Shown here: one piece after another, positions 14,122-23,200 of the stretch | How positions within the stretch are numbered: the first letter of the stretch is position 1 | Layout of the letters: every line of letters starts with the position of its first letter | Source: CAZYWA01 sp964650975 [NCBI: uncultured bacterium] | Lineage (GTDB): Bacteria > JADJOY01 | DNA: 25,817 bases | Direction: 5' to 3' | Assembly (NCBI GenBank): GCA_964650975.1 | Contig: CAZYWA010000032.1 | Span: forward strand, 1-25,817 | Program-made: the position numbers and the translations under genes | Notes under the pieces: generated by a model | Databases searched by the model: none | Told to the model about the DNA's origin: nothing | The model's input: the letters and a program-made list of their open reading frames with translations, nothing else

Positions 14122-15855
14122 ATGAAGACGCTTCGAGATCTCAAGACCGTAACCAAGCTCTTGGTTGGCTTCGGGGCGGTTTGCGCGATTCTGGCGACGG
14201 TCGGGACCCTGGGCGTGCTGTTTCAATCGCGAGCGGACGTCCAGCTGCAGGCCCTTTACGACGACAACATGCTGGCTCTGGCCGAGATCCAAGAAGCGGA
14301 CAGCCAGGTGGTCGACATCGACCGGTCGACCCGCCTGATGGTCGAAGACTCCGACCCCGTGCGCATGCACACGGCCGGCGAGGCGGTGCGGAACCTCGTC
14401 AAAGACATGCGATCCAACCTCGATGCCGCCGAGAAACGGCTCGTGACCGACGAAGCCCGCCAGAAGATGGGCGAGCTGAAGCAGGATCTGGGGCCGTGGG
14501 GCGCGAAGGTCGAGAATGCCGTCGTGCTCGCCCAGGCCGACAAGGACGAGGATGCCAAGGCCACGCTCGCATCCGGGATGGATGCCTTCGCGACCATGCG
14601 CGCGGCCATGGACCGGTTGGTCGAGATCAACAAGAAATTGGGTGCCGACGCAGCGGCGGCTTCTCAGCGTGATTACGAGAGGAACCGCACGATCCTGATC
14701 GGCTCGATCGCCGCCGGGACGTTTCTGGCCGGTCTCCTCGGGTGGGTCATCGCACGGGGGATCTCCAAGCCATTGGGCCAGACCGTGGCGGTGCTCGAGG
14801 CGGTCGCTGCGGGCGAGTTGCGCCGCCACGTGGACATTCGCTCGGAAGACGAGGTTGGACGCATGGGCCGTGCGCTCAACACCGCGATCGATGCGATGCG
14901 CGACACGGTCGCGAGCATTGCGGAAACGGCGAGCGGCCTGGCCACGTCGTCGGAGGAGGTCGCGGCGGTGAGCCGGCAGATGGCCGCCAACGCCGAGGAA
15001 ACGGCCTCGCAGGCCGGGACGGTGTCGGCCGCTTCCGAGCAGGTGACCGGCAACATGGGCAGCGTGGCGACCGCCGCGGAGGAAATGAACGCGAGCATCC
15101 GCGAGATCGCGAAGAACGCCCAGGAGGCGGCGCGCGTCGCCTCGCATGCCGTGGAGGTCGCTCGCACCACCAACGAGACCGTGACCAAGCTCGGCCAGTC
15201 GAGCACCGAGATCGGCAACGTGATCAAGGTCATCACCTCGATCGCCGAGCAGACCAACCTTCTCGCCCTGAACGCCACCATCGAGGCGGCGCGCGCGGGC
15301 GAGTCGGGCAAGGGTTTCGCGGTGGTGGCGAACGAGGTCAAGGAGCTGGCGAAGGAAACCGCGAAGGCCACCGAGGACATCGGCCGCAAGATCGCCGCGA
15401 TTCAGGGAGACACCCGGGGCGCGGTGGCGGCGATCGACGAGATCAGCGGGATCATCGGCCAGGTGAGCGAGATCTCGACCACCATCGCGGGCGCGGTCGA
15501 GGAGCAAAGCGCCACGACCGCCGAGATCGGACGGAACGTCAGCGAGGCCGTGAAGGGCAGCAGCGAGATCGCTCGGAACATCACCGGCGTCGCGCAGGCG
15601 GCTGGCGACACCTCGCAGGGCGCCAACCAGTCGCAGACCGCCGGAGGCGAGCTGGCGCGCATGGCCGCCGAGCTCACCCGCCTGGTGGCTCACTTCCAGT
15701 GGCAGGGAGCGGACGTCGCGGCGGTCCCGCCGGCACCCGCGGCGACGCCGACGCCATCGGCGTCGACCTCCAGCCCTCGCCCGCCGGCGGCCGCGCGGAC
15801 CCCGTCACGCGGCAACGGCCACGATCGCGACGGATCGTACGTGCTCCATTCCTGA
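14122..15855 (+). CDS. Methyl-accepting chemotaxis protein (4HB-type sensor)
   Basis: This is a 577-aa transmembrane receptor. TM1 is at about residues 12-36, a helical periplasmic sensor (about 37-190) fits the four-helix-bundle MCP type, and TM2 (about 190-211) has [25 protein letters not shown] domain follows, then the long cytoplasmic coiled coil with the hairpin tip [20 protein letters not shown] that contacts CheA/CheW. The tail (535-577) is Pro/Ala-rich and ends in YVLHS, without a CheR-binding pentapeptide. GGAGGAG lies just before the ATG. The sensor half uses more codons such as TTG, CTT, GTA and CAA than its neighbours, which may reflect exchange of the sensor region. It is probably the main receptor for the flanking cheW and cheY. 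Confidence 0.95.
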   Translation: MKTLRDLKTVTKLLVGFGAVCAILATVGTLGVLFQSRADVQLQALYDDNMLALAEIQEADSQVVDIDRSTRLMVEDSDPVRMHTAGEAVRNLVKDMRSNLDAAEKRLVTDEARQKMGELKQDLGPWGAKVENAVVLAQADKDEDAKATLASGMDAFATMRAAMDRLVEINKKLGADAAAASQRDYERNRTILIGSIAAGTFLAGLLGWVIARGISKPLGQTVAVLEAVAAGELRRHVDIRSEDEVGRMGRALNTAIDAMRDTVASIAETASGLATSSEEVAAVSRQMAANAEETASQAGTVSAASEQVTGNMGSVATAAEEMNASIREIAKNAQEAARVASHAVEVARTTNETVTKLGQSSTEIGNVIKVITSIAEQTNLLALNATIEAARAGESGKGFAVVANEVKELAKETAKATEDIGRKIAAIQGDTRGAVAAIDEISGIIGQVSEISTTIAGAVEEQSATTAEIGRNVSEAVKGSSEIARNITGVAQAAGDTSQGANQSQTAGGELARMAAELTRLVAHFQWQGADVAAVPPAPAATPTPSASTSSPRPPAAARTPSRGNGHDRDGSYVLHS

Positions 15856-15913
15856 GCTGGTGACCCGTGGGGATCCCGGCAGCCGGTCCGGCGCCGAACC
15901 GCAGGAGGAGACG

Positions 15914-16288
15914 ATGGTGCGCGCAATGGTGATCGACGACTCCCGGGCGATGCGGCTGATCCTGGGCCGGATGCTGAAGGAGATCGGCTTCGAGGTGAGC
16001 GAGGCGAGCCACGGGAAGGAAGCCCTCTCGAAGCTCGCGGAGGGCCAGCCGCCCGAGATCGCGCTGGTCGACTGGAACATGCCCGAGATGAACGGAATCG
16101 AGTTCGTGGTGGCGGTGCGAGCCGACCCGCGCTTCGCGGGGATGCGACTCATGATGGTGACCACCGAAGCGGAGATCGAACACATGACGATGGCACTCGA
16201 AGCCGGCGCCGACGAGTACGTCATGAAGCCGTTCACCAAGGACGTCATCGTCGGGAAGCTCGCGCTGCTCGGCCTGGCGAGCGAGTGA
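15914..16288 (+). CDS. cheY: Response regulator CheY
   Basis: This is a 124-aa single-domain receiver. The acidic pair is in MVIDDSRAMR, the phospho-acceptor is D53 in LVDWNMPEMNG, threonine is in MVTTEAE, and the conserved lysine is in VMKPFTKD. The WNMPEMNG form is typical of motor-binding CheY. The ATG at 15914 has AGGAGGAG directly upstream; the frame opens earlier at 15860 without a ribosome-binding site. It is followed three bases later by cheB. Confidence 0.93.
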   Translation: MVRAMVIDDSRAMRLILGRMLKEIGFEVSEASHGKEALSKLAEGQPPEIALVDWNMPEMNGIEFVVAVRADPRFAGMRLMMVTTEAEIEHMTMALEAGADEYVMKPFTKDVIVGKLALLGLASE

Positions 16289-16291
16289 TCC

Positions 16292-17398
16292 ATGCCCAAG
16301 ATCCGCGTTCTGGTGGTCGACGATTCGGCGGTGATCCGCAGGATCGTGTCCGACGTCCTCGTCGAGGACCCGGAGATCGAGGTGGCCGGTGTCGCCCCGA
16401 ACGGCCGCATCGCGCTGCAGAGGCTCGCCCAATTGAACCCCGACCTGGTGACCCTCGACATCGAGATGCCCGAGATGGATGGGCTCGAGGCGCTCGTCGA
16501 GATTCGCAAGACCCATCCGCGCCTCCCGGTGATCATGTTCAGCACGCTGACCACGCGCGGCGGCGAGGCGACGCTCGATGCGTTGGCGAAGGGCGCCTCG
16601 GATTACCTCGCGAAGCCTTCCAACACCGGAAGCATGAGCACGGCGATCGAGCGTCTTCGCAGCGACCTGATCCCCAAGGTCAAGGCGCTGTGCGCACGCA
16701 CGCTCCGGAGTGGCGTCCGGCCGGCGGTCGTGGCCCCGGCCGCTCCCCGGCTCCGCCAACCGCTCCCGACATCGGCGCGCATCGACGCCATCGCGATCGC
16801 GGTTTCGACCGGTGGGCCGAACGCGCTGCAGCAGCTCCTGCCGGCCCTCCCTGGCGACCTTCCCGTTCCGCTCTTCATCGTCCAACACATGCCTCCGGTC
16901 TTCACCAAGCTCCTGGCCGACCGGCTTTGTGGCCTCTCGCAACTGAGCGTGCGGGAGGCGACCGACGGCGCCGTGGCGCGGCCGGGCACCGCGTGGATCG
17001 CTCCGGGAGATCACCACATGGTGGTGAGGCTCGAGAAGGGAACCCCGGTCATCCGGCTCAACCAGGATGCGCCCGAGAACTCCTGCCGCCCCGCGGCGGA
17101 CCCGCTGTTTCGCTCGGTGGCGGCCGCGTTCGGGGGCGCCGTCCTGGGGGTCGTTCTCACCGGGATGGGTCAGGATGGATTCCGCGGCAGCCAGACACTG
17201 GTTGCCGCGGGTGCCCGGGTGATCGCGCAGGACGAAGCAACCTCGGTCGTTTGGGGGATGCCGGGCTTCGTGGCTGGCGCGAGCCTCGCGGACAAGGTGC
17301 TGCCGCTCGGCGAGATCGCCGGAGAGATCGCGCGACGCGCGAACGCAGGACGCAACCGAATGGCGCTCGTTCCCCGTATCGCCGGCGCCGCCGGCTGA
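16292..17398 (+). CDS. cheB: Protein-glutamate methylesterase CheB (cluster 1)
   Basis: This is a 368-aa enzyme that removes methyl groups (and deamidates) on receptor glutamates when phosphorylated by CheA. The receiver domain has VVDDSAVIRR, phospho-acceptor D56 (TLDIEMPEMDG) and lysine in LAKPS. After a linker (about 140-165) comes the esterase domain with the catalytic triad S172 (AVSTGGPNAL), H199 (IVQHMPP) and D295 (LTGMGQDGF). The ATG lies 3 bases after the cheY stop, so the genes are tightly coupled. A second CheB is in cluster 2. Confidence 0.96.
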   Translation: MPKIRVLVVDDSAVIRRIVSDVLVEDPEIEVAGVAPNGRIALQRLAQLNPDLVTLDIEMPEMDGLEALVEIRKTHPRLPVIMFSTLTTRGGEATLDALAKGASDYLAKPSNTGSMSTAIERLRSDLIPKVKALCARTLRSGVRPAVVAPAAPRLRQPLPTSARIDAIAIAVSTGGPNALQQLLPALPGDLPVPLFIVQHMPPVFTKLLADRLCGLSQLSVREATDGAVARPGTAWIAPGDHHMVVRLEKGTPVIRLNQDAPENSCRPAADPLFRSVAAAFGGAVLGVVLTGMGQDGFRGSQTLVAAGARVIAQDEATSVVWGMPGFVAGASLADKVLPLGEIAGEIARRANAGRNRMALVPRIAGAAG

Positions 17399-17406
17399 GC
17401 CGAGCC

Positions 17407-18234
17407 ATGCCCGTCGCCGCTCCCGACTTCGACTTCCTGCGCCGGTTGGTCTACGAGCGCTCCGCGATCGTTCTCGAGCCCGGGAAGGAGTACCTGGTCG
17501 AGGCGCGGCTGATCCCTCTCGCCAAGCAGGCCGGGTTCGCGAACCTCGAGGCGATGCTCGGGACCATGCGCGCCCAGCCCGCGAACGGGCTGCACCAGCG
17601 CGTGGTCGAGGCGATGACCACCAACGAGACGTCGTGGTACCGGGACGCGGCGCCCTTCGACGCGCTGCGCCTCAAGGTGCTGCCCGAGCTGATCGCGCGC
17701 CCGGAGAGCGAGCGGCAACTGCGCATCTGGTCCATGGCCGCGTCGAGCGGCCAGGAGATCTATTCGATCGCGATGCTGCTCAAGGAGCACTTCCCGGCGC
17801 TCGGCGGCTGGCGCGTCCACCTGCTGGCCACCGATCTCTCCCGCGACGTCCTCGCGAAGGCCCGCGAGGGCCGCTACAACCAGCTCGAAGTGAACCGCGG
17901 CCTGCCCGCGCCGCTCTTGATCAAGTACTTCGAGAAGAACGGGCTCGACTGGCAGCTCAAGGCGGCGCTCCGGCAGACGGTGGAATTCCGCGAGATGAAC
18001 CTCGCGACCTCCTGGCCGGCGCTGCCGCCGATGGATCTGATCTTCCTTCGCAACGTCCTCATCTACTTCGACGTCGAGACCAAGCGCCAGATCCTGGAAC
18101 GGGTGCGCCGCGTGCTGAAGCCGCACGGCCACCTGTTCCTGGGCGGCGCCGAGACCACCTTCCAGATCGACGACCGCTTCGAGCGCGTCTCGATCGGCAA
18201 GGCTACGGCTTACCGGCTGCGTGCCGGTGGCTGA
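17407..18234 (+). CDS. cheR: Chemotaxis methyltransferase CheR (cluster 1)
   Basis: This is a 275-aa SAM-dependent enzyme that methylates receptor glutamates. The N-terminal helical domain contains MTTNETSWYRD. The SAM site reads WSMAASSGQEIYSIAM, a variant of the usual [16 protein letters not shown], and LLATDLSRDVLAKAREG and FLRNVLIYFD follow. The beta-subdomain reads YFEKNGLDWQLKAALRQ and lacks the glycine-rich insert (RGTGPxEG) of enterobacterial CheR, so it is probably pentapeptide-independent. That matches the cluster 1 receptor, which lacks a pentapeptide. The ATG lies 8 bases after the cheB stop. Confidence 0.95.
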   Translation: MPVAAPDFDFLRRLVYERSAIVLEPGKEYLVEARLIPLAKQAGFANLEAMLGTMRAQPANGLHQRVVEAMTTNETSWYRDAAPFDALRLKVLPELIARPESERQLRIWSMAASSGQEIYSIAMLLKEHFPALGGWRVHLLATDLSRDVLAKAREGRYNQLEVNRGLPAPLLIKYFEKNGLDWQLKAALRQTVEFREMNLATSWPALPPMDLIFLRNVLIYFDVETKRQILERVRRVLKPHGHLFLGGAETTFQIDDRFERVSIGKATAYRLRAGG

Positions 18235-18249
18235 AAGGAGACCCAAACG

Positions 18250-18711
18250 ATGCAAGTCGACGAAGCGCAGCTGTTCGAGCTGGCCGAGACCATCTGGTCG
18301 TCGGTGCTGGGCTTGCCCTTGGTGCAGACCGGCGAGGGTGCCGGCGTGGCCCCGCCGGCGCAGCATCTGACGAGCTGCGTGCACATCACCGGCACCTGGG
18401 ACGGCGCGGTCACGCTCGACTGTCCCGAGCCGCTGGCGCGCCGCGCCGCCGGCATCATGTTCGGGCTCGAGCCCGAGGCCGCGTCCGAGGACGAGGTCCG
18501 CGACGCGCTCGGCGAGCTCGCGAACATGATCGGTGGCAACGTCAAGGCACTGCTGCCACCGCCCTGCCAGCTCTCGCTGCCCACCGTGATGGCGGGCCTC
18601 GACTTCACGCTGAGCGTTCCCGGGAGCGAGCTGGTGCGGCGGATCGTGCTCGATTGCGAAGGCGTCGCGTGCACCGTCACGATCCTGGCCAAGACCAGCA
18701 CCAAGCACTGA
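18250..18711 (+). CDS. cheX: CheX-like CheY-P phosphatase
   Basis: This is a 153-aa cytoplasmic protein of the CheX fold. The catalytic helix is LGELANMIGGNVKALL with the E-x-x-N pair, preceded by GAVTLDCPEPLARRAAGIMF, typical of the family. It should shorten the life of CheY-P, taking the place of CheZ. The ATG has AAGGAG 9 bases upstream and lies 15 bases after cheR, followed by a second cheY. Position argues that it acts on one of the two CheY proteins of this cluster. Confidence 0.88.
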   Translation: MQVDEAQLFELAETIWSSVLGLPLVQTGEGAGVAPPAQHLTSCVHITGTWDGAVTLDCPEPLARRAAGIMFGLEPEAASEDEVRDALGELANMIGGNVKALLPPPCQLSLPTVMAGLDFTLSVPGSELVRRIVLDCEGVACTVTILAKTSTKH

Positions 18712-18768
18712 GGCGAGGATCCGCCGGGCGGATGACAAACCAACTACTGCACACGAGGAGATGAAACG

Positions 18769-19131
18769 ATGAAGATTCTGGTGGTGGACGACAGCAAGGC
18801 GATGCGGATGATCGTGATGCGGACCCTGCGCCAGGCTGGATTCGAGGGCCACGCGATCAGCGAGGCCGCGAACGGAGCCGAGGCGCTCGAAGCGATCAAG
18901 AGCAGCAGCCCGGACGTGGTTCTCTCGGACTGGAACATGCCCGAGATGAACGGCCTGCAGCTCCTGCAGGAGCTCAAGAAGCAGGGCTCCGGCATCAAGT
19001 TCGGGTTCGTCACCTCGGAGGGCTCGCCCGAGATGCGCCAGCAGGCCAGCGAGAACGGCGCGCTCTTCCTGGTGTCGAAGCCCTTCACCGTCGAGGCGTT
19101 TCAATCGGCCCTCGACGGTCTTCTCCGCTGA
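18769..19131 (+). CDS. cheY: Second response regulator CheY
   Basis: This is a 120-aa single-domain receiver: VVDDSKAMRM, phospho-acceptor D54 (LSDWNMPEMNG), threonine in FVTSEGS, and lysine in VSKPFTV. GAGGAG precedes the ATG. It ends the + strand cluster. Two CheYs in one cluster often divide roles between motor output and phosphate sink; which is which cannot be told here. A hairpin follows 2 bases after the stop. Confidence 0.92.
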   Translation: MKILVVDDSKAMRMIVMRTLRQAGFEGHAISEAANGAEALEAIKSSSPDVVLSDWNMPEMNGLQLLQELKKQGSGIKFGFVTSEGSPEMRQQASENGALFLVSKPFTVEAFQSALDGLLR

Positions 19132-19133
19132 GC

Positions 19134-19153
19134 GGCGGCGGTTTCGCGCCGCC
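19134..19153. terminator. Hairpin between convergent clusters
   Basis: A perfect 7-bp stem GGCGGCG / CGCCGCC with loop GTTTCG begins 2 bases after the second cheY stop and lies 40 bases from the stop of the opposing REC-HATPase gene. No U-tract follows. It probably protects or ends transcripts from one or both sides. Stem sequence and geometry match the hairpin at 1700-1719, but the loop differs. Confidence 0.45.
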
Positions 19154-19193
19154 AGCCGGCGCCAGGGCGGAAGCTCGCCGGGAGCGAAGTCGG

Positions 19194-20122
19194 TCAGCCG
19201 GCCGTGACGCGGCAACGTACTTCGTTCCCGGCCCCCAGATACTCGAGGTTCTGGAACGACAGCAGCCGCGCCAGTGCGATGCCCCGGCCGTTGGGATCGG
19301 TGGCGCGCTCCGGCGACATCTCCAGGTACTGCGAGCAATCGAAGCCCTGCCCTCGGTCGGTGATGGTGATCACCAACTCTCCCCGGACGGTCCGTACGTG
19401 GACGTCGGCGAACCGGTCCTGCTGCTCGTGAAGCGCCAGGCGGCGCTCCACCTCCGCCTCCCAGGTCCCGGCCAGCACCAGCGCCGTCTTCTCCGCGTAG
19501 CTGATCCCGAGATTGCCGTGCTCGACCGCGTTGACCAGGAGCTCGCTCAACCCCGGCACGATCCGCTCCGGCTCGGCGCACCGGTTCGCGACGAACGCCG
19601 CCAGGTTGCGGGCCTCGCCGAGAGTCCGGAACCGGAACCGGCCTTCGTCCAGGATCCCCAGGCCGCGACTCGGTTCGCGAACCTCGGCCCGCAGGTTGCG
19701 TCTCTTCTGAGCGCCAGACAGCGCCGCCTGCACGATGCCCACCAGCATCGACGCTCGATAGGGCTTCGCGAGGTAGTGGTAGACCCCTTGCTGCATCGCC
19801 GCGAGCACGATCTCCGCGGAGACCATGCCGCTCTGCATGACCACCGGGATCTCGCGCCACCGGTCGTGCCTGCTCATCGCGGCGGCGACCCCGAGACCCT
19901 CGAGGCCCGGCATCGAGTTGTCGGTCACGACCACGCGCACGTCGGGATGCCGCGCCAGCAAGTCGAGCGCCTCGCGTCCATTCCGGGCGCAGACCAGCTC
20001 GAAGCCGGCGCGAGCCAGCAGACGGGTCAGCAGCAGGAGTGGTCCGGCTCGTCGTCGGCCACGAGAACCTTGACTCGCGCGCCCGCGGCGGCATCGATCG
20101 ATCCGGTCACGGGTGACTCCAT
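19194..20122 (-). pseudogene. Receiver plus RsbW-like ATPase gene, broken by a frameshift
   Basis: The gene starts at ATG 20122 (MESPVTG) and reads VKVLVADDEPDH, the first strand of a receiver, before hitting TGA near 20027. The rest continues in the neighbouring frame: LLLLTRLLARAGFELV, the phospho-acceptor segment VVVTDNSMPGLEG, lysine in LAKPYRA, then a HATPase_c_2 domain (LSELLVNAVEHGNLG, ITDRGQGFD, NGRGIALARLL) like anti-sigma kinases of the RsbW type. One extra C around 20044-20047 would join both parts into a 309-aa protein. No slippery heptamer is present, so mutation or an assembly/sequence error is more likely than programmed frameshifting. It overlaps the upstream REC gene by 16 bases and belongs to a STAS/REC/ATPase set. 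Confidence 0.75.
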
Positions 20123-20475
20123 CTCTGCACCGGCCAGCGCGCGGGCCCGTCGCAGAGCGAGCGATCGCAGGCGAACTCGAGGAGTGAGACGTCGTCGTGC
20201 GGGGCTTGCTCCCCGCAGAATCGCGTGAGCTGCTCCCCGGCCAGTTCCTTGATGACACGGGTCGTCTCGTAGCCGTCGCCGTCGGGGAGGTTGGCGTCCA
20301 TCACCACCACGTCGATCGGTTCGCGCTGGAACGCGGCGATGGCCTCGGCGCACAGGCCGGCCGCCCGGACGTCGAGCGCTTGCGTCGACAGGGCCCGCAG
20401 CACCAGCGCGCGGGTGACTGGGTCGTCCTCGACGACGAGTGCGCGCAGTGGCTGCGCCGCCTGTGTCTCGTTCAT
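20107..20475 (-). CDS. Truncated receiver joined to a SpoIIE-phosphatase tail (internally deleted RsbU-like gene)
   Basis: This is a 122-aa protein starting MNETQAAQPLRALVVEDDP. Residues 9-78 are the first half of a receiver, including phospho-acceptor D60 (VVVMDANLPDG). The expected second half, with Thr/Ser and Lys strands, is missing. From about residue 80 the sequence LTRFCGEQAPHDDVSLLEF looks like the very end of a SpoIIE/PP2C phosphatase, whose last metal-binding aspartates lie in HDD. The frame is continuous, so an in-frame internal deletion of a REC-SpoIIE (RsbU/HsbR-like) gene is the simplest reading; an assembly collapse is possible. It lies 10 bases after the STAS gene and overlaps the REC-HATPase start. 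It is unlikely to have phosphatase activity. Confidence 0.65.
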   Translation of the reverse strand: MNETQAAQPLRALVVEDDPVTRALVLRALSTQALDVRAAGLCAEAIAAFQREPIDVVVMDANLPDGDGYETTRVIKELAGEQLTRFCGEQAPHDDVSLLEFACDRSLCDGPARWPVQRWSHP

Positions 20476-20485
20476 GCCGGCAAGC

Positions 20486-20791
20486 TCAGCGCACGTCGAA
20501 CAGCCGGTCGAAGTTCGCCACCCGGAGAATCGACGCCACCGTGCGGTTGGCACCCTCGATCGCGACACCCACCCGGCTCGCGCCCGCGTGATCGCGCAGC
20601 AAGAGCAACATCCCGAGCGCCGAGCTGTCCAGGTAGTCGGCGTCTTTTAGGTCCACGACGAAGCTCGTGGCCGCTCCATCTGTCTCCCGGTAAGCCCCGC
20701 GAAACTCGCCGTGCGTGGCGAAATCGAAGCGGCCCGAGACCTGGATCCGAACCGTGTGTCCATCCGCGGAAATGCGCGCGACCACCGCCAT
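20486..20791 (-). CDS. STAS-domain anti-sigma factor antagonist (RsbV/HsbA-like)
   Basis: This is a 101-aa single STAS domain. The signature DADYLDSSALGMLLLL holds the phosphorylatable serine (S56/S57), and VSGRFDFATHGEFRGAY is the typical first helix region. In partner switching, such proteins are phosphorylated by an RsbW-type kinase and dephosphorylated by a PP2C phosphatase. Remnants of both classes are encoded immediately downstream. GGAGGAG lies 5 bases before the ATG, 20 bases after the receptor gene. Confidence 0.88.
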   Translation of the reverse strand: MAVVARISADGHTVRIQVSGRFDFATHGEFRGAYRETDGAATSFVVDLKDADYLDSSALGMLLLLRDHAGASRVGVAIEGANRTVASILRVANFDRLFDVR

Positions 20792-20811
20792 GGCTCCTCC
20801 GACCGGCCGCC

Positions 20812-22059
20812 TCAGAAGAGGTCGACCTCTCCCGCCCCCATGCTTTCTTGACGTACCGCCCGATGCTCCTCGGCGAGGCACTCCGCGGCGCTCGTCTCGC
20901 TGAAGCTGGCGAGCTCGAAGGCGGTTCCTTCGTCGCGGTTCGCGGCGGAGGCGACGCGTGTGCCGAGCGCGCCGGCGTAGTCGCGCAGCTTCCGCAGGTC
21001 GCGTTGGCCGTGCTCGAGGAGCTGTCCCAGGATGTCGTCGAATTGCAGCGACCGGACCGCGTCGCCCACTCCGCCTTCGATCTCCCTGGCGATCACCGAC
21101 ACGTCGCCGAGACCCGCCGATACCGCCGCGTTGGTCGCCGCCAGGCCACCCATCATGCGGCCCACGGTCTCCCGCGACCGGACCGCCGCGGTCATGTCCT
21201 TGGACGCGAACTCGCTCACCAGGCTGGTCACCTGCTCCGTCCTGGCACAGGCGTTTCGCACCGCCTCGCCGATCTGGCTCGAGAACTGAGTCGATCGCTT
21301 CGAGAGCTCCCGAACCTCGTGGGCCACCACCTTGAAACCGGCGCCCGCCTCGCCGGCGCGCGCCGCCTCGATGGCCGCGTTGAGCGCCAGCAGGTTGGTG
21401 CGCTTGGCGATGTCGGCCTGCTCCGCCAGAAGCTCCTCGATATGGTGCATCCCCGAGGCGATCTCATGGACGCGGTGCACGATCGCCATGCTGTTCTTGC
21501 TGACCACCACGATGTGATCGACGAAGCCCGACAGGATGCCGTCGGTCTTGCGGATGAACTCGCCGAGGCCGACGCTGACGGAGTCGCTCTCGGAGCCGTC
21601 GTCGCGGCCCAGGTCGCGTACCAGCCCGAGCACCAGCTCCTCTTGGGCGCGGGTCCGTTCGCGAAGCCGCTCGAAGCTCTGGTAGAGCGTGCCGATCGCG
21701 TCGCGCAGCACCGCACGGACCTGCTCGAGGCTCGCGTCGGACCGCGCGACCACCACCGTGGTGACCTGGGCCAGATCGGCGACCACGCGCAGCGTCGGGT
21801 CGAGGGTGCCCTGGTTGGGCTCTGTCTCCGGAGGCTGCGCCGCGGCGCCGTTCCGCCGCTTCGCGGGCGCGACGTCGGCCATCCAGGCGGCCATCGTCAC
21901 CGCCACGGCGCCGAGCCCGGCCCAACGGCTCGCGGCCAAAGGCACGATCGCAAGTAGCACGGAGGCGAGCGCCGCGACCACGAGCGGCCTGGCGCGCGAG
22001 CGCAGCCAGAGCGCGATCGTCGACGAACCGTACGCCGAGCTCATCGCTTTCCTGTTCAT
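20812..22059 (-). CDS. Methyl-accepting chemotaxis protein with two adjacent TM segments and a VDLF C-terminus
   Basis: This is a 415-aa receptor. Two hydrophobic segments follow each other closely ([19 protein letters not shown], then [16 protein letters not shown]) with almost no periplasmic loop, so sensing must be cytoplasmic or in the membrane. There is no clear HAMP domain. The signalling domain carries [20 protein letters not shown] and [16 protein letters not shown]. The C-terminus is GAGEVDLF, close to the GAVELF end of CheD from the same operon. The start at 22059 (MNRKAMSS) is 11 bases after the cheB stop; the ATG at 22044 with AGGAAA upstream is an alternative. The STAS gene follows 20 bases later, so this receptor may feed the partner-switching set rather than only the motor. 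Confidence 0.9.
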   Translation of the reverse strand: MNRKAMSSAYGSSTIALWLRSRARPLVVAALASVLLAIVPLAASRWAGLGAVAVTMAAWMADVAPAKRRNGAAAQPPETEPNQGTLDPTLRVVADLAQVTTVVVARSDASLEQVRAVLRDAIGTLYQSFERLRERTRAQEELVLGLVRDLGRDDGSESDSVSVGLGEFIRKTDGILSGFVDHIVVVSKNSMAIVHRVHEIASGMHHIEELLAEQADIAKRTNLLALNAAIEAARAGEAGAGFKVVAHEVRELSKRSTQFSSQIGEAVRNACARTEQVTSLVSEFASKDMTAAVRSRETVGRMMGGLAATNAAVSAGLGDVSVIAREIEGGVGDAVRSLQFDDILGQLLEHGQRDLRKLRDYAGALGTRVASAANRDEGTAFELASFSETSAAECLAEEHRAVRQESMGAGEVDLF

Positions 22060-22070
22060 CACGTTCGGCC

Positions 22071-23186
22071 TCACCCGTTCACCGCGGCGAGCACCGCCCG
22101 TGCCGCGCCTGCCAGTGGCAGAACCTCGTCGGCGGCGCCACGCTTCACGGCCTCGCCCGGCATCCCCCACACGACGCTCGTAGCCTGGTCCTGGGCAAAT
22201 GTCCGCGCACCTGCTTCGCGCATCTCGAGAAGCCCCTGTGCTCCATCCGCGCCCATGCCCGTGAGGATGAGCCCCACGGCGTTGGCGCCGGCGCTTTGCG
22301 CCACGGAGCGGAACATCACGTCCACCGACGGCCGGTGGCGATTGACGAGCGGTCCGTCACTCAGCTCGCACACGTAGTGAGCACCGCTCCGCCTGAGCAG
22401 CAGGTGGCTGCTCCCCGGCGCCACGTACACGTGTCCCGGGAGCACCTGCTGGCCGTGCTCGGCCTCGCGCACGCACATCGCCGAGGAAGCGTCGAGGCGG
22501 CGCGCGAACGGGCCGCTGAACGCCTCGGGAATGTGCTGGGAGACGATCACTCCGGGGGCGTCGGCGGGCATCTGCTCCAGCACCTCGCGGATCGCCTCCG
22601 TGCCACCGGTCGAGGCGCCGATGGCGATGATCCGGTCGGTGGTGCGGAACGGTGTCGGTCGTCCGCCACGTGCCAGCACCGCGTCGGCACTGAGCCGAGG
22701 AGCGGGCCGCGCGGCCCGCGGCTCGCGTGAGCACACCCTGGCACCGGCCGCGGCGCGCACCTTGGCGACGATCTCTTCCGCGCAGCCGTCGAGGCCGCGT
22801 TCGAGGTCGATCGTCGGCTTCGACACGAAATCCACCGCGCCCAGCGCCAGCGCTTCGAGCGTCACGTCCGCGCCTCGCTCGGTGAGCGACGAAACCATGA
22901 TCACCGGCATGGGCCGGAGCCGCATCAGGTTGGCGAGGAACTTGAGACCGTCCATGCGCGGCATCTCGACGTCGAGCGTCAGCACGTCGGGCTCGAGCGC
23001 TTTGATCTTGTCGCGCGCGACGAACGGGTCGGGCGCCGTACCCACCACCTCGAGATCCGGGGTGTCGCTCAGGATCTCGGACAGGAGCCGCCGCATCAGC
23101 GCCGAGTCGTCGATCACCAGCACGCGCTTGCGCGCCTTGGGGTCGGCGGGACGTGCGGCGGAACCGGGATCGGGTTGCGCTTTCAC
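22071..23186 (-). CDS. cheB: Protein-glutamate methylesterase CheB (cluster 2)
   Basis: This is a 371-aa enzyme with receiver and esterase domains. The receiver has [28 protein letters not shown] (phospho-acceptor Asp) and lysine in FVSKPTI. The esterase carries the triad residues in [13 protein letters not shown] (Ser), [11 protein letters not shown] (His) and [11 protein letters not shown] (Asp). The start is taken as GTG at 23186 (VKAQPDPGS), 14 bases after the cheD stop, with AGGGG upstream; the frame is open much further but only as an overlap of cheD. It should demethylate the cluster 2 receptors. It ends 11 bases before the next receptor gene. Confidence 0.94.
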   Translation of the reverse strand: MKAQPDPGSAARPADPKARKRVLVIDDSALMRRLLSEILSDTPDLEVVGTAPDPFVARDKIKALEPDVLTLDVEMPRMDGLKFLANLMRLRPMPVIMVSSLTERGADVTLEALALGAVDFVSKPTIDLERGLDGCAEEIVAKVRAAAGARVCSREPRAARPAPRLSADAVLARGGRPTPFRTTDRIIAIGASTGGTEAIREVLEQMPADAPGVIVSQHIPEAFSGPFARRLDASSAMCVREAEHGQQVLPGHVYVAPGSSHLLLRRSGAHYVCELSDGPLVNRHRPSVDVMFRSVAQSAGANAVGLILTGMGADGAQGLLEMREAGARTFAQDQATSVVWGMPGEAVKRGAADEVLPLAGAARAVLAAVNG

Positions 23187-23200
23187 GAGAGGACCCCTGC

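Noticed and set aside
13342-15693. 783-codon open frame antisense to cheW and the receptor gene
   Set aside because: Same composition bias; no recognisable motif; the + strand genes are unambiguous.
20036-20050. Programmed -1 frameshift site in the REC-HATPase gene
   Set aside because: The sequence around the joint (GCCGGACCACTC) contains no X-XXY-YYZ slippery heptamer.
17170-20094. 974-codon open frame on the - strand across cheR, cheX and cheY
   Set aside because: It is antisense to well-supported genes and has a repetitive charged composition. It is a shadow.
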